A stretch of DNA of 64,000 nucleotides from assembly GCA_964393275.1 (NCBI GenBank), contig CAYMTA010000005.1:62001-126000 (forward strand), given 5' to 3'. The stretch comes from SLRI01 sp964393275 (lineage in GTDB: Bacteria; Pseudomonadota; Alphaproteobacteria; Geminicoccales; Geminicoccaceae). The stretch's first letter is position 1. The number at the start of each line of letters is the position of its first letter. The notes beneath the pieces are model-generated. The model was not told the origin of the DNA. It worked only from the letters and a program-made list of their open reading frames with translations, and ran no database searches. A program made the position numbers and the translations under genes. Shown piece by piece: positions 25,621 to 33,797 of this stretch.

Positions 25621-26433
25621 ATGGCGGACGTTGTTCGGTGCCACGGATGGAGATCGACGTGGGCAGTCCTCGTGACGGCCTCGGCCGCCATGCTTCTGCC
25701 TTTGACCGGGGCGGCGGAGGAGGCGCCACCGCCCCAGCCGCGGTTTGCCTTGCCGACCACGCCCGAGCTCGAGCCTCGGGCTGTCGAGGTGCTGGATGCG
25801 ATGAGCGCCGAGCTGGCGGCAGCCAGGAGCCTGAGCTTTCAGGCGGTCGCCACCTATGAGAGCCTGGCCCGGACCGGCCTGCCGCTGGCCTACACGACCC
25901 TCTCCGAGGTGACGCTGCAGCGGCCGGACGGGCTACGGGTGATCACGCCCGCCGATGGGCCGCCGTCGGAATTCTACTACGACGGCAGGACGATGACGGC
26001 CTACGCGCCCGAGGCCGATCTCGCCGCCGTCGCCGAGGCGCCAGCGACGATCGACGCCATGTTGCCGGCGCTCTACGGCTTGTCGGCGACCTATTTCCCG
26101 TTCACCGACGTGATCGTCGCCGATCCTTGGGGCGACCTGGCACCGGATCTCCGGCTCGCCTTTTATGTCGGTCAGTCGGCGGTGGTCGGCGGCGTCACGA
26201 CCGACATCGTGGTGGTTGCCGACGATGACGTGCAGGCGCAGTGGTGGATCGGCGTCGAGGACCATCTGCCGCGCCGGATAGAGGCCTCGTTCTTCGACGA
26301 GCTCGGCGCCTTTCGCCACGTGGTCGAGCTCTCGGACTGGCGGCTCGACCCGGTGATCGCCCCCGGCACCTTCGCTTCCGACCGGGCGGCAAAGGCCGCG
26401 CGGATCCCGTTTGCACCCCCCGGCACGCCATGA
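25621..26433 (+). CDS. DUF2092 predicted periplasmic protein
   Basis: 270 residues. After a rather long N-terminal signal region (hydrophobic VLVTASAAMLLPLTGAA) it shows AVEVLDAMSAELAAARSLSFQAVATYE, RPDGLRV, EFYYDGRTMTAYAPE, then RIEASFF and DWRLDPVIAPGTFAS. This is the DUF2092 pattern, a LolA/LppX-like half-barrel that may bind lipid. ATG at 25621 with GGAGGGAG 5 nt upstream is preferred over the ATG at 25606. Only 15 nt after the Cys-rich gene. Confidence 0.85.
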   Translation: MADVVRCHGWRSTWAVLVTASAAMLLPLTGAAEEAPPPQPRFALPTTPELEPRAVEVLDAMSAELAAARSLSFQAVATYESLARTGLPLAYTTLSEVTLQRPDGLRVITPADGPPSEFYYDGRTMTAYAPEADLAAVAEAPATIDAMLPALYGLSATYFPFTDVIVADPWGDLAPDLRLAFYVGQSAVVGGVTTDIVVVADDDVQAQWWIGVEDHLPRRIEASFFDELGAFRHVVELSDWRLDPVIAPGTFASDRAAKAARIPFAPPGTP

Positions 26434-26446
26434 GAGGACCCTTGCC

Positions 26447-27370
26447 ATGAGACGGCTCGTGCTCGGTCTGGTCGGCCTGACGGCCCTGGTCTTTCCCCAT
26501 GATGCGGGTGCCTGGATGCATGCGGGCCGGTTCGGCGCCGCGTCCGGCGGCGGCGGCTCCTGGAGCGCCCACGGCTATCGCGGCGGCAGCGCCTCGGGCG
26601 GCGAAGGCTCGTGGAGCGGCTCGAGCGGGCGTGGCGGGTCGGCGTCCGGCGGCGGCGGCTCGTGGCATGCCAGCGGTGCCTGGGGCGGATCGGCCTCCGG
26701 CGGCGACGGCTCGTGGCAAGCGAAGAGCGAGCGCGGAGGCTCGGCCTCGGGTGGTGACGGCTCATGGAGCGCCCACAGCGCCTATGGCGGCTCGGCCTCG
26801 GGCGGCGCTGGCGAGTGGCACGCCACAGCAGATGACGGTGCCAAGGCCCAGGGCGGCTACGCCCAGCCGACCTATGTCCAGGGCGCCTACCCGCACGCCT
26901 ATCACGGTGCCTATTACGGCGGCTACCATCCGCCCGTGGTCGTCGACACCTATGGCAACGAGTGCCACGATTGCGGTGGCTGGTCCGGTGGCGCCGTCGC
27001 CGCGGCGGGCGCGGTCGGGTTGGCGGCCGGCGCCGCGGTCGCGGCATCGGCGGTCAAGTCCGAGACCGCAACCGCGACCGACAGCGCCTATGCGGCGGGC
27101 GTTTCCGCCGGCGAGGCGGTGGCGACCGCCACACCAGCGGCGCCGAAGCCGAGCCAGACGGCGGCGGCGACCGCAACACCGACACCAGCGGCGCCGCGAC
27201 CGAGCCAGACGGCGGCGGTGGCCCAGCCCGGCGCCGTCTACACCGAGCTGCCCGCCAATTGCACCTACAAGATCGTCAACTCCAGCAACTACTTCCAGTG
27301 CGGCGACATGTGGCTCACCGCTGCCTACGGCGCCAACGGGCTCCACTACAAGGTCGTGCCCGCACCTTGA
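26447..27370 (+). CDS. Exported Gly/Ser repeat protein with C-terminal Cys domain
   Basis: 307 residues. Signal peptide ending at DAGA (about residue 22). Residues 34-131 are about six tandem 17-residue repeats of the form GGxGSWxxxxxxGGSAS. A Tyr/His-rich stretch and an Ala-rich segment that could be a membrane helix (AVAAAGAVGLAAGAAVAAS) follow, then Pro/Thr/Ala-rich linkers with repeated PSQTAA. The C-terminal 45 residues (LPANCTYKIVNSSNYFQCGDMWLTAAYG) are a small two-Cys domain seen at the end of similar Gly-rich secreted proteins. No known function; probably extracellular or surface-located. Confidence 0.75.
   Translation: MRRLVLGLVGLTALVFPHDAGAWMHAGRFGAASGGGGSWSAHGYRGGSASGGEGSWSGSSGRGGSASGGGGSWHASGAWGGSASGGDGSWQAKSERGGSASGGDGSWSAHSAYGGSASGGAGEWHATADDGAKAQGGYAQPTYVQGAYPHAYHGAYYGGYHPPVVVDTYGNECHDCGGWSGGAVAAAGAVGLAAGAAVAASAVKSETATATDSAYAAGVSAGEAVATATPAAPKPSQTAAATATPTPAAPRPSQTAAVAQPGAVYTELPANCTYKIVNSSNYFQCGDMWLTAAYGANGLHYKVVPAP
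26546..26851 (+). repeat. 51 bp tandem coding repeats (17-residue unit, about six copies)
   Basis: The DNA under residues 34-131 of the Gly/Ser protein repeats every 51 bp with the coding pattern GGxGSW-6 residues-GGSAS. Copies are imperfect in the six variable residues but keep the GGC-rich ends. Confidence 0.8.
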
Positions 27371-27377
27371 GCCGGCG

Positions 27378-27851
27378 GTGACGACGGACGGGACGCTCTG
27401 GGTCGCCGACTGGCTCTGGAGCCTGCCGCTGATCGCCATCTGCGTGGTCATCCACGTGGTCGGCCTCGCCCTGGTCAACGACCGGGTGGTGCGTGCCCTG
27501 GGCGATGCCATCGGCCGCCGGCATTTCCTGCGGCTGTTCGCCGTGGTGATCGGTGCCGTGGCGCTGCTCGCGACGGCGCTGCACGGGCTGGAGGCCGGGC
27601 TCTGGGCGGTCGCCTACCTGCTGCTCGGCGCCCTCCCCGACATGCGCTCGGCCATGCTCTACTCGCTCAGCGCCATGACCACCTACGGGCATGCCCAAAC
27701 CAGTCTGGCGCCGCCCTGGCAGATGATGGGCGCGCTCGAATCCCTGTGCGGCATGCTGCTCTTCGGCCTCACCACGGCCTTCCTCTTCGCCGCGATCCAG
27801 AAGATCTGGCCGCTCGGCACGCGCCACCCCGGGCCGCGCCGCGAGCTGTAG
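27378..27851 (+). CDS. K+ channel-like two-helix membrane protein with atypical filter
   Basis: 157 residues, GTG start 7 nt after the preceding stop. Hydrophobic helices at about 10-30, 48-68 and 75-85 precede a pore-loop-like sequence MLYSLSAMTTYGHAQ and a last helix (ALESLCGMLLFGLTTAFLFAAIQ). This resembles the ion-channel family (two-pore-domain-like) found in proteobacteria. The selectivity filter is TTYGH instead of TVGYG, so potassium selectivity is doubtful. Last gene of the exported-protein string, and the only one clearly in the inner membrane. Confidence 0.72.
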   Translation: MTTDGTLWVADWLWSLPLIAICVVIHVVGLALVNDRVVRALGDAIGRRHFLRLFAVVIGAVALLATALHGLEAGLWAVAYLLLGALPDMRSAMLYSLSAMTTYGHAQTSLAPPWQMMGALESLCGMLLFGLTTAFLFAAIQKIWPLGTRHPGPRREL

Positions 27852-27876
27852 CGTTACGGGTGCGGCCCCCTCGGAG

Positions 27877-29037
27877 TCAGTCCAGGATGCCGAGATCCTT
27901 GCCGTTCCATTCGAGGGCGAAAACGTCGGTGCGGGCCGTGCCGGTGGCGTCCTCGCCGCCAACCACGAGCAGCGTGCCGTCGACGGAGAAGGATGCGCCG
28001 TAGGCGAGGCCCAGGGGCAGCTCGCCGACCTCCTGCCATTGATCGCCATCGAGCACGAAGACCTCCGACGCCCAGTGCTTCGAGAGCCCTTCGTGCGCGA
28101 ACCAGTGGCCCGAGTCGGCGTTCTGGCGGGCACCCGGAAAGTTGGCCCCGCCGGCAACGATCACGCGATCATGGATGAGCCCGGCATAGGCCCCGGCCAG
28201 CCCTTCCTGGACCTCGCTGCCCGTCGGTGCCGGCAAGGGCGCAACCGCCGACCACGTTGCCCCGTCGGCGCCGAACTTGACCCGCTTCACCGCGTCGGTG
28301 CGCAGGCCCGGCTTGATCTCGCCGTTGATGATCAGGAACTCGTCCGGCGCTGTCTCGACGACGGCGGCACCGGTGTTCGGCAGCTCGGGATTGGCGCCGA
28401 GGTCGCTCCAGCTATTGTCCGTCGGATCGAAGAGCAGCACCCTGTCGTTCCACCGGTATTCTTTTGGCGTCATCCCCATGTAGTCGTCGACGACCGCCTG
28501 CCAGCGCTCGGGCTCGGCCTCCTTGTCGATGGCAGAGACCTCGGCGAGGTAGCGGTCGAAGAGCTCCTTGTTGTAGCCGCCGACGATCGCGATGCGGCCA
28601 TCCTCCAGGGTCATGGCGCTGGCGCCGAGCAACCCGACCGGGGTGGTCGTGGCCAGCGTCTCCCAGGCGTCCGCCCGCGGATCATAGCGATGGACCGTGT
28701 CGAAGATGACGGGTGCCGCGGCTGCGGGGTCGGCCTTGCCCGAGCCGCTGAACACGTAGAGCGCGCCACCCGAGACGGCGGCGGCCGGCTGGGACGTTGC
28801 CGGGCCGTCGAAGGCAGCCAGCTTTTGCCAGCCGGCGGCCTTGTCGTTCAGGTCGAGGGCGAGGATGTCGGTGCCGGCGCTGCCCAGCCCGACGACCAGG
28901 CGGTCGCCGATCCGTGCCGCGATCCCGTACTTCACGCCGACCGGCAGGTCCGGCCACTCCTCGGCCATGGCTGCTCCCATCCCGGTCATGAGCGCCACGC
29001 TCGCGAGGGCAACGCAAAGTCCGGTGCGACGTTTCAT
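27877..29037 (-). CDS. nanM: N-acetylneuraminate epimerase (kelch mutarotase) NanM
   Basis: 386 residues with a signal peptide (cleavage at AMAEE, about residue 25), so periplasmic. NanM converts alpha-sialic acid into the beta anomer, which the transporter and lyase use. Kelch repeats are visible as YVFSGSGK, RIAIVGGYNKE, RVIVAGGANFPGARQN and LLVVGGEDA. The MGMTPKEYRWNDRVL segment and the ANFPGA stretch are typical of YjhT/NanM. It lies downstream of nanA on the minus strand with 70 nt between them. Confidence 0.9.
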   Translation of the reverse strand: MKRRTGLCVALASVALMTGMGAAMAEEWPDLPVGVKYGIAARIGDRLVVGLGSAGTDILALDLNDKAAGWQKLAAFDGPATSQPAAAVSGGALYVFSGSGKADPAAAAPVIFDTVHRYDPRADAWETLATTTPVGLLGASAMTLEDGRIAIVGGYNKELFDRYLAEVSAIDKEAEPERWQAVVDDYMGMTPKEYRWNDRVLLFDPTDNSWSDLGANPELPNTGAAVVETAPDEFLIINGEIKPGLRTDAVKRVKFGADGATWSAVAPLPAPTGSEVQEGLAGAYAGLIHDRVIVAGGANFPGARQNADSGHWFAHEGLSKHWASEVFVLDGDQWQEVGELPLGLAYGASFSVDGTLLVVGGEDATGTARTDVFALEWNGKDLGILD

Positions 29038-29107
29038 CGACGATCCCCCTGTCAGGCGGTCCGAGTCGAGGTGCCGGATGCGTGTTGCCGCGTCCGGCGG
29101 GGATCTG

Positions 29108-30004
29108 TCAGGCGAGCCAGGCCTTGAGCTCGGGCTGCGCCATGACGGCGGCCATGCGGGCGTCGCCGTCGTCGACGCGGAGCGCCATGGGTGCGCGGGT
29201 CGGGCCGCAGTCGATGCCGATGGCGCGGAAGGCAGCCTTCATGCCGGGCAGCACCCCCGTCTCGAGGAGGGCTTCCACGAAGACCTGGGAGAGGTCCTGC
29301 AGCTCTTGTGCCCGGGCGAGGTCGCCCGCGCGGATGGCGGCGTCGAGCGCCGCGTAGAGTCGGCCGAGGAGGTTGTAGGTGGTGCCGATTCCGCCATCGG
29401 CACCGAGCACGGCGGCGCTCAGATAGATCTCGTCGAAGCCGAAGAAATAGGTGTGCTCCGGGCGGCGGCGGCGCAGCATGGAAAGCTTGAAGAGGTCGGT
29501 CGAGGTGAACTTGATCCCGGCGACGTTCGGGACGTCGAGGATGCGCAGGAGGGCTTCCAAGGGAATCGGCCGGCCGGTGCGGATCGGCACCTCGTAGACG
29601 ATCAGCGGCAGGTCAGTCGCGGCGGCGAGCTCGCGGTAGTAGGCGACGATCTCATCGTCGCTGAACGGATAGGAATGCGGTGGCAGCGCCGACAGGCCCT
29701 CGTAGCCCAACTCCTTCGCCTGGCGGGCGAGGCGGATCGAGTCGCGCAAGGACGGCATGCCGACATGGGCGATCAGCCGGGCACCGGTGCCCTTCGCACT
29801 CTCCGCCACGACCGCCTGCTGGGCGAGCAGCTCGTCGGCGCCGAGCAGGCCGGATTCGCCGCTGCTGCCACCGACATAGAGCCCGGTCAGGCCCTGGCGC
29901 AGCACGTATTCGTCGAGGCGCCGCTGGCGCTCCGGGTCGAACTCCCCGGCATCGTCGAGCCCTGTCATGAGGGCGGCATACATCCCCGCCAGCAGCTTCG
30001 TCAT
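29108..30004 (-). CDS. nanA: N-acetylneuraminate lyase
   Basis: 298 residues, class I aldolase of the DHDPS/NAL family. It splits N-acetylneuraminate into N-acetylmannosamine and pyruvate in the cytoplasm. The pyruvate-binding GSSGE motif (46-50), Tyr137 in LIVYEVP and the Schiff-base Lys165 in GIKFTSTD occupy the same positions as in E. coli NanA. Neighbouring nanE and nanK handle the ManNAc produced. Transcribed divergently from nanR, with operator-like palindromes in between. Confidence 0.93.
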   Translation of the reverse strand: MTKLLAGMYAALMTGLDDAGEFDPERQRRLDEYVLRQGLTGLYVGGSSGESGLLGADELLAQQAVVAESAKGTGARLIAHVGMPSLRDSIRLARQAKELGYEGLSALPPHSYPFSDDEIVAYYRELAAATDLPLIVYEVPIRTGRPIPLEALLRILDVPNVAGIKFTSTDLFKLSMLRRRRPEHTYFFGFDEIYLSAAVLGADGGIGTTYNLLGRLYAALDAAIRAGDLARAQELQDLSQVFVEALLETGVLPGMKAAFRAIGIDCGPTRAPMALRVDDGDARMAAVMAQPELKAWLA

Positions 30005-30085
30005 CCTCGGATCCTTTCACGCCCCAGCTTTGCGGCACCGACCCGGAGCGGCCGACGTCGATTGGCGCGATCATACGAGACGATT

Positions 30086-30119
30086 TTGGTTTGACAATAA
30101 TTTTTTCCTGTCATACCAA
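30086..30119. promoter_or_regulatory. Candidate NanR operator (long inverted repeat) over a TTGACA -35 box
   Basis: TTGGTTTGACA (30086-30096) and TGTCATACCAA (30109-30119) are inverted arms matching at 10 of 11 positions, separated by 12 nt of AT-rich sequence. The left arm contains a perfect TTGACA -35 hexamer at 30091-30096, reading toward nanR. GntR/FCD regulators of sialic acid genes bind sites of this type. Binding is inferred from symmetry and location in the nanA-nanR gap. Confidence 0.65.
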
Positions 30120-30124
30120 ATTAC

Positions 30125-30140
30125 CAGTCTCGTGAGACTG
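30125..30140. promoter_or_regulatory. Second palindrome upstream of nanR
   Basis: CAGTCTC-GT-GAGACTG is a perfect palindrome with 7 bp arms, 27 nt before the nanR start. It could be a second operator or a leader hairpin. Confidence 0.5.
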
Positions 30141-30167
30141 CTTGCTGCGGTCAGCAAGGCAGGAACG

Positions 30168-30917
30168 ATGCGCCCGGATTTCGACATGCTTGACAGTCAA
30201 GAGCCCCGGCGAACGCCCGATCTGATCGCCCAGACGCTGATCGGCGAGATCAGGGCGGGCACGATCGAGCTGGACGACGCGTTGCCGACCGAGCGCGAGC
30301 TCTGCGAGCGGTTCGCCGCTTCCCGGCCGACCGTGCGCGAGGCGCTGGCCCAGATGCAGCTTCGGGGCTACGTCACCGCCGCCGCCGGTCGCCGGCCCAG
30401 GGCGAGCCGCCCCTCCATCGCCAATATCCTCAAGGGTGCCGGCGAGCAGATCAGGGACCTCCTCGGCGACGCCGAGAGCGGCGCGCACCTGGAGCAGATG
30501 CGCCTGTTCATCGAGACCGGCGCGGTACGCGAGGCGGCGATGCGGGCCGCCAACCTCCAGCTCACCAAGCTGCAAAGAGCGCTGGAGCGCAATTTCGAGG
30601 CCATCGGCACGCCAGCTTTCGCGCCCACGGACATCGCCTTCCATCGCGTCCTCGTCTCGATCTCGGGCAACCCGGTCATCCTCACCCTGCACGACATGTT
30701 CGTAAGCTCGATGATCGCCCATCGCCCGCCGACCGACGACCCCGAGCGCTACGACCGCATCGCCTATGACGAGCACCGCCTGATCTACGAGGCGATTCGC
30801 GACAACGACGTGGCGGCGGCAACCGACGTGATGGAACGCCATCTGGCCCGGTCCTACCGGGCACGGCTCGGCGCCCCGCGGCTTTCGACGAAATCCATTC
30901 AGACGCAACAGCGCTGA
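30168..30917 (+). CDS. nanR: GntR/FCD family regulator of sialic acid genes (NanR-like)
   Basis: 249 residues. N-terminal winged helix (DLIAQTLIGEIRAGTIELDDALPTERELCERF, then RPTVREALAQMQLRGYV) and a C-terminal FCD ligand domain with conserved Arg/Asp/His positions (EQMRLFIETGAVREAA, TDIAFHRVLVSISGNP, YDEHRLIYEAIRDND). FCD regulators usually bind a sugar acid or dicarboxylate and leave DNA on binding. Its place between nanA and the sialic acid TRAP genes points to N-acetylneuraminate as the signal. ATG at 30168 is chosen by the family N-terminus. Confidence 0.85.
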   Translation: MRPDFDMLDSQEPRRTPDLIAQTLIGEIRAGTIELDDALPTERELCERFAASRPTVREALAQMQLRGYVTAAAGRRPRASRPSIANILKGAGEQIRDLLGDAESGAHLEQMRLFIETGAVREAAMRAANLQLTKLQRALERNFEAIGTPAFAPTDIAFHRVLVSISGNPVILTLHDMFVSSMIAHRPPTDDPERYDRIAYDEHRLIYEAIRDNDVAAATDVMERHLARSYRARLGAPRLSTKSIQTQQR

Positions 30918-30968
30918 CCCACCGGCAAGACGCCGTCTTGCCCTGATCGATCAAGAACGGAGGAAACG

Positions 30969-31931
30969 ATGAGGCTGACCACGACCCTGCTGACCGGTGC
31001 CGCCCTGCTGGCGCTGGCGACTTCCCTGGCCTCGGCGCGCGAGCTGACGCTCGGCATGCAGGACAACGAGTCGTCCAACGTCTTTCTGGGCGCCAAGGAG
31101 CTCGCCGACCGGCTGGCCGAGCTTTCGGGCGGCGAGCTCACCGTGACGCTCTTCCCCTCGTCCCAGCTCGGCGACTTCAAGGCCATGGTGGCCCAGGTCC
31201 AGGCGGACGAGCTCGACATGGTCATCACCGGCTATCCGGATATGAGCTACATCATCCCGGAGCTCAATCTCGTCGGAGCACCCTATGTCGCCCGTGACTT
31301 CGCGCATCTGAAGAAGATCGTGGCCGGACCCTGGGGCCAGAAGATGGCGGCCGAGTTCGAGGCGCAGGGCGTGAAGCTGCTCGACGTCTGGTACTACGGC
31401 ACCCGCCAGACCACCGCGAACCGACCGATCAACTCGATCGAGGACATGCACGGTCTGCGCCTGCGCACGCCCAACGTGCCGTTCCTCATCGCCTATGCCG
31501 AGAACGTCGGCGCCACCCCGGCACCGGTGGCCTTCGCCGAGGTCTATCTGGCGCTGCAAACCAACCAGGTCGACGCCGAGGAGAACCCCTTGCCGACCAT
31601 CGAGGCGATGAAGTTCTACGAGGTGCAATCCTCGGTGGCGCTGACCAGCCATTTCGTCGCCTCCGCGGCGGTGCAGATCTCGGCCGACACCTGGGCTGAT
31701 CTCAGCGAGGAGGAGCAGGGCTGGCTGATGCAGGCGGTCGAGGCCGGCGGCGAGCTCAACGACAGCCTGACCTTCACGGCCGAGGAGGAGTTGCTCGCCG
31801 AGTTCGCGGATCGCGGCCTGACCATCACCCGGCCGGACCTCGAGCCGTTCCGCAAGGCGATGCAGCCCTATTACGACACGCTCGAGGAGCAGTTCGGCAA
31901 GGGCTCGATCGCCGCCGTCATCGGCGACTGA
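30969..31931 (+). CDS. siaP: TRAP transporter solute-binding protein, sialic acid type (SiaP/DctP)
   Basis: 320 residues with a signal peptide (cleavage after ASA, about residue 22). A DctP-fold periplasmic binding protein. The YYGTRQTTANRPINSIEDM and LRLRTPNVPFLIAYAENVGATPAPVAF segments followed by EVYLALQTNQVDAEENPL closely follow the sialic acid binding SiaP pattern; the RTPN Arg usually grips the ligand carboxylate. Together with nan genes on both sides this supports N-acetylneuraminate as ligand. First gene of siaP-siaQ-siaM. Confidence 0.88.
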   Translation: MRLTTTLLTGAALLALATSLASARELTLGMQDNESSNVFLGAKELADRLAELSGGELTVTLFPSSQLGDFKAMVAQVQADELDMVITGYPDMSYIIPELNLVGAPYVARDFAHLKKIVAGPWGQKMAAEFEAQGVKLLDVWYYGTRQTTANRPINSIEDMHGLRLRTPNVPFLIAYAENVGATPAPVAFAEVYLALQTNQVDAEENPLPTIEAMKFYEVQSSVALTSHFVASAAVQISADTWADLSEEEQGWLMQAVEAGGELNDSLTFTAEEELLAEFADRGLTITRPDLEPFRKAMQPYYDTLEEQFGKGSIAAVIGD

Positions 31932-31993
31932 TCGGGGCGGCCGCGGGCGCCTTTGGTGCCTGCGGCCGACCTTGGCAGGAGGGGAGGAAGGAC

Positions 31994-32473
31994 TTGTCGG
32001 AGCCGCGCAAATACAGCCTCGAGGGCAGCATCGCCTCGGTGCTCTTCATCGCCCTGATCGGCGTCGTGCTGATCCAAGTCTTCGGCCGGACGCCGATTTT
32101 CCGGGGTCCCGTCTGGACCGAGGAGGCGGCGCGCTGGATCTGGGTCTGGATGGCCTTCATCGCAATCGGCGAGGTGGAGCGCCAGGACGGGCAACTGAAG
32201 ATGGCCTTCCTCGCCGAGGCCCTGCCGGCCACCGCCCGGCGCGCCCTCTACACGGTGATCGACCTCGTCTATCTCGGCATCATGGTGCACCTCTGCTGGA
32301 TCGGCTTTCGCACCATCCAGCGCACCTGGAACAACATCTCGGTCACCCTGCCGACGACCGATGCGTTGCTCTACGCCTCGGCCTTCGTCGCCTCGTTCTT
32401 CATCATGTATAGGATCCTGCGCCGCCTCCTCGGCCGTCGGGACCGTGCCATCGACCGGAGTCCCGCGCTATGA
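31994..32473 (+). CDS. TRAP transporter small permease (DctQ/SiaQ type)
   Basis: 159 residues with four hydrophobic helices and the conserved WTEEAARWIWVWMAFIAIGE motif of DctQ subunits. It pairs with the large permease to form the sodium-driven TRAP channel. The start is TTG with GGAGG 6 nt before it; no ATG fits. The stop overlaps the large permease start by 4 nt. Confidence 0.88.
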   Translation: MSEPRKYSLEGSIASVLFIALIGVVLIQVFGRTPIFRGPVWTEEAARWIWVWMAFIAIGEVERQDGQLKMAFLAEALPATARRALYTVIDLVYLGIMVHLCWIGFRTIQRTWNNISVTLPTTDALLYASAFVASFFIMYRILRRLLGRRDRAIDRSPAL

Positions 32474-33744
32474 TACTCGCCACCCTCGGTGTGCTCTGGC
32501 TCGTCTTCGTCCTGGTCGGCGTGCCGATCGGCGTGGCGATGATCTTCGTGTCCATGGGCTATTTCTACTGGACCGGCATGGGCATCAGCTTTGCCGTGCA
32601 GCGCATGGTGGACGGGCTGAACAGCTTTCCGCTGCTCGCCGTGCCACTCTTCATCCTGGCGGCCGGCATCCTCAACTCGGCCGGCATCACCAACCATCTC
32701 TTCGGCTTCGCCCGCGCCCTGGTCGGGCATGTCACCGGCGGGCTCGGCCATGTGAACGTGCTGGCCTCGCTCTTCTTCTCCGGCATGTCCGGCTCGGCCC
32801 TGGCCGATGCCGGCGGGCTCGGCAAGATGGAGATCGAGGCGATGCGCGAGGCCGGCTACGACGACGACTTCTCCGGCTCGATCACCGCCGCCTCGTCGAT
32901 GATCGGGCCCCTGGTGCCGCCCTCGATCACCATGGTGCTCTATGGTGTCATCGCCAACGTCTCGATCGGCAAGCTCTTCGTCGGCGGCATCATCCCGGGT
33001 GTGCTCTGCGCTGGAGCCCTCATGGTGATGGTCTATGTCGTGGCCCGCCGCCGCGCCTATCCGCGCGATCCGCGCCAGAGCGCGGGCCAGATCGGCAGCC
33101 TCTTCATCCGGTCGCTGCCGGCGCTCCTGACGCCTGTGGTCATCGTCGGCGGCATCTTCTCCGGCCTCTTCTCGCCGACCGAGGCGGCGGCGGTGACCGT
33201 GCTCTACGCCATCGTCATCGACCTCGTCTTCTACCGCGAGCTCACCGTCCGCCGCTTGTGGGACGCGATCTACGAGACGACCGTGACCTCGGCCGCCATC
33301 GCCCTCATCGTCGCCGGCGTCGCCCTCCTCAGCTTCATCCTGGCGCGCGAGCAAGCGCCGCAGCAGATCGCGAGCGTCTTCCTCAGCATCGCCGACGGCC
33401 CGATCACCTTCCTGATCGCCGTCAACCTGATGATCTTCGTTCTCGGCTGCTTCATCGAGTCCCTGGTCATCCTTCTGATCATCGTGCCGATCCTGGTGCC
33501 CATCGCCGCCGGCTTCGGCATCGATCCGGTGCATTTCGGCATCATCGTGGTCTTGAACCTGATGATCTCGATCCTCACCCCGCCCATGGGCATGGCGCTC
33601 TTCGTCGTGGCCCAGGTCGGCAATATCCCCTATCAGCGGCTGGCCCGGGCGATCCTGCCCTGGCTCATCCCGCCCTTCGTCGTGCTCATCCTGGTCTGCG
33701 CCTTCCCGATCCTCTCGACCGGCCTGCCCAGCCTGATGAACTGA
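32470..33744 (+). CDS. TRAP transporter large permease (DctM/SiaM type)
   Basis: 424 residues, about twelve membrane helices. Conserved DctM blocks include NSFPLLAVPLFILAAGILNSAG, FFSGMSGSALADAGGLG, GYDDDFSGSITAASSMIGPLVPPSI, FSPTEAAAVTVLYA and ILTPPMGMALFV. This is the ion-coupled membrane subunit of the TRAP system. It overlaps the small permease gene by 4 nt. Its stop codon is the first triplet of an 8 bp tandem repeat that runs to the nanE start. Confidence 0.92.
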   Translation: MILATLGVLWLVFVLVGVPIGVAMIFVSMGYFYWTGMGISFAVQRMVDGLNSFPLLAVPLFILAAGILNSAGITNHLFGFARALVGHVTGGLGHVNVLASLFFSGMSGSALADAGGLGKMEIEAMREAGYDDDFSGSITAASSMIGPLVPPSITMVLYGVIANVSIGKLFVGGIIPGVLCAGALMVMVYVVARRRAYPRDPRQSAGQIGSLFIRSLPALLTPVVIVGGIFSGLFSPTEAAAVTVLYAIVIDLVFYRELTVRRLWDAIYETTVTSAAIALIVAGVALLSFILAREQAPQQIASVFLSIADGPITFLIAVNLMIFVLGCFIESLVILLIIVPILVPIAAGFGIDPVHFGIIVVLNLMISILTPPMGMALFVVAQVGNIPYQRLARAILPWLIPPFVVLILVCAFPILSTGLPSLMN

Positions 33745-33797
33745 CGGACTGACGGACTGATGGCTTGATGGCCCGATGGCTTGATGGAGTGACCATG
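33742..33797. repeat. Degenerate 8 bp tandem repeat, seven units, between TRAP permease and nanE
   Basis: Units read TGACGGAC, TGACGGAC, TGATGGCT, TGATGGCC, CGATGGCT, TGATGGAG, TGACCATG. The first begins with the stop of the large permease and the last ends with the start ATG of nanE; the sixth contains the GGAG ribosome site. Periodicity is exact at 8 bp. Confidence 0.8.
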
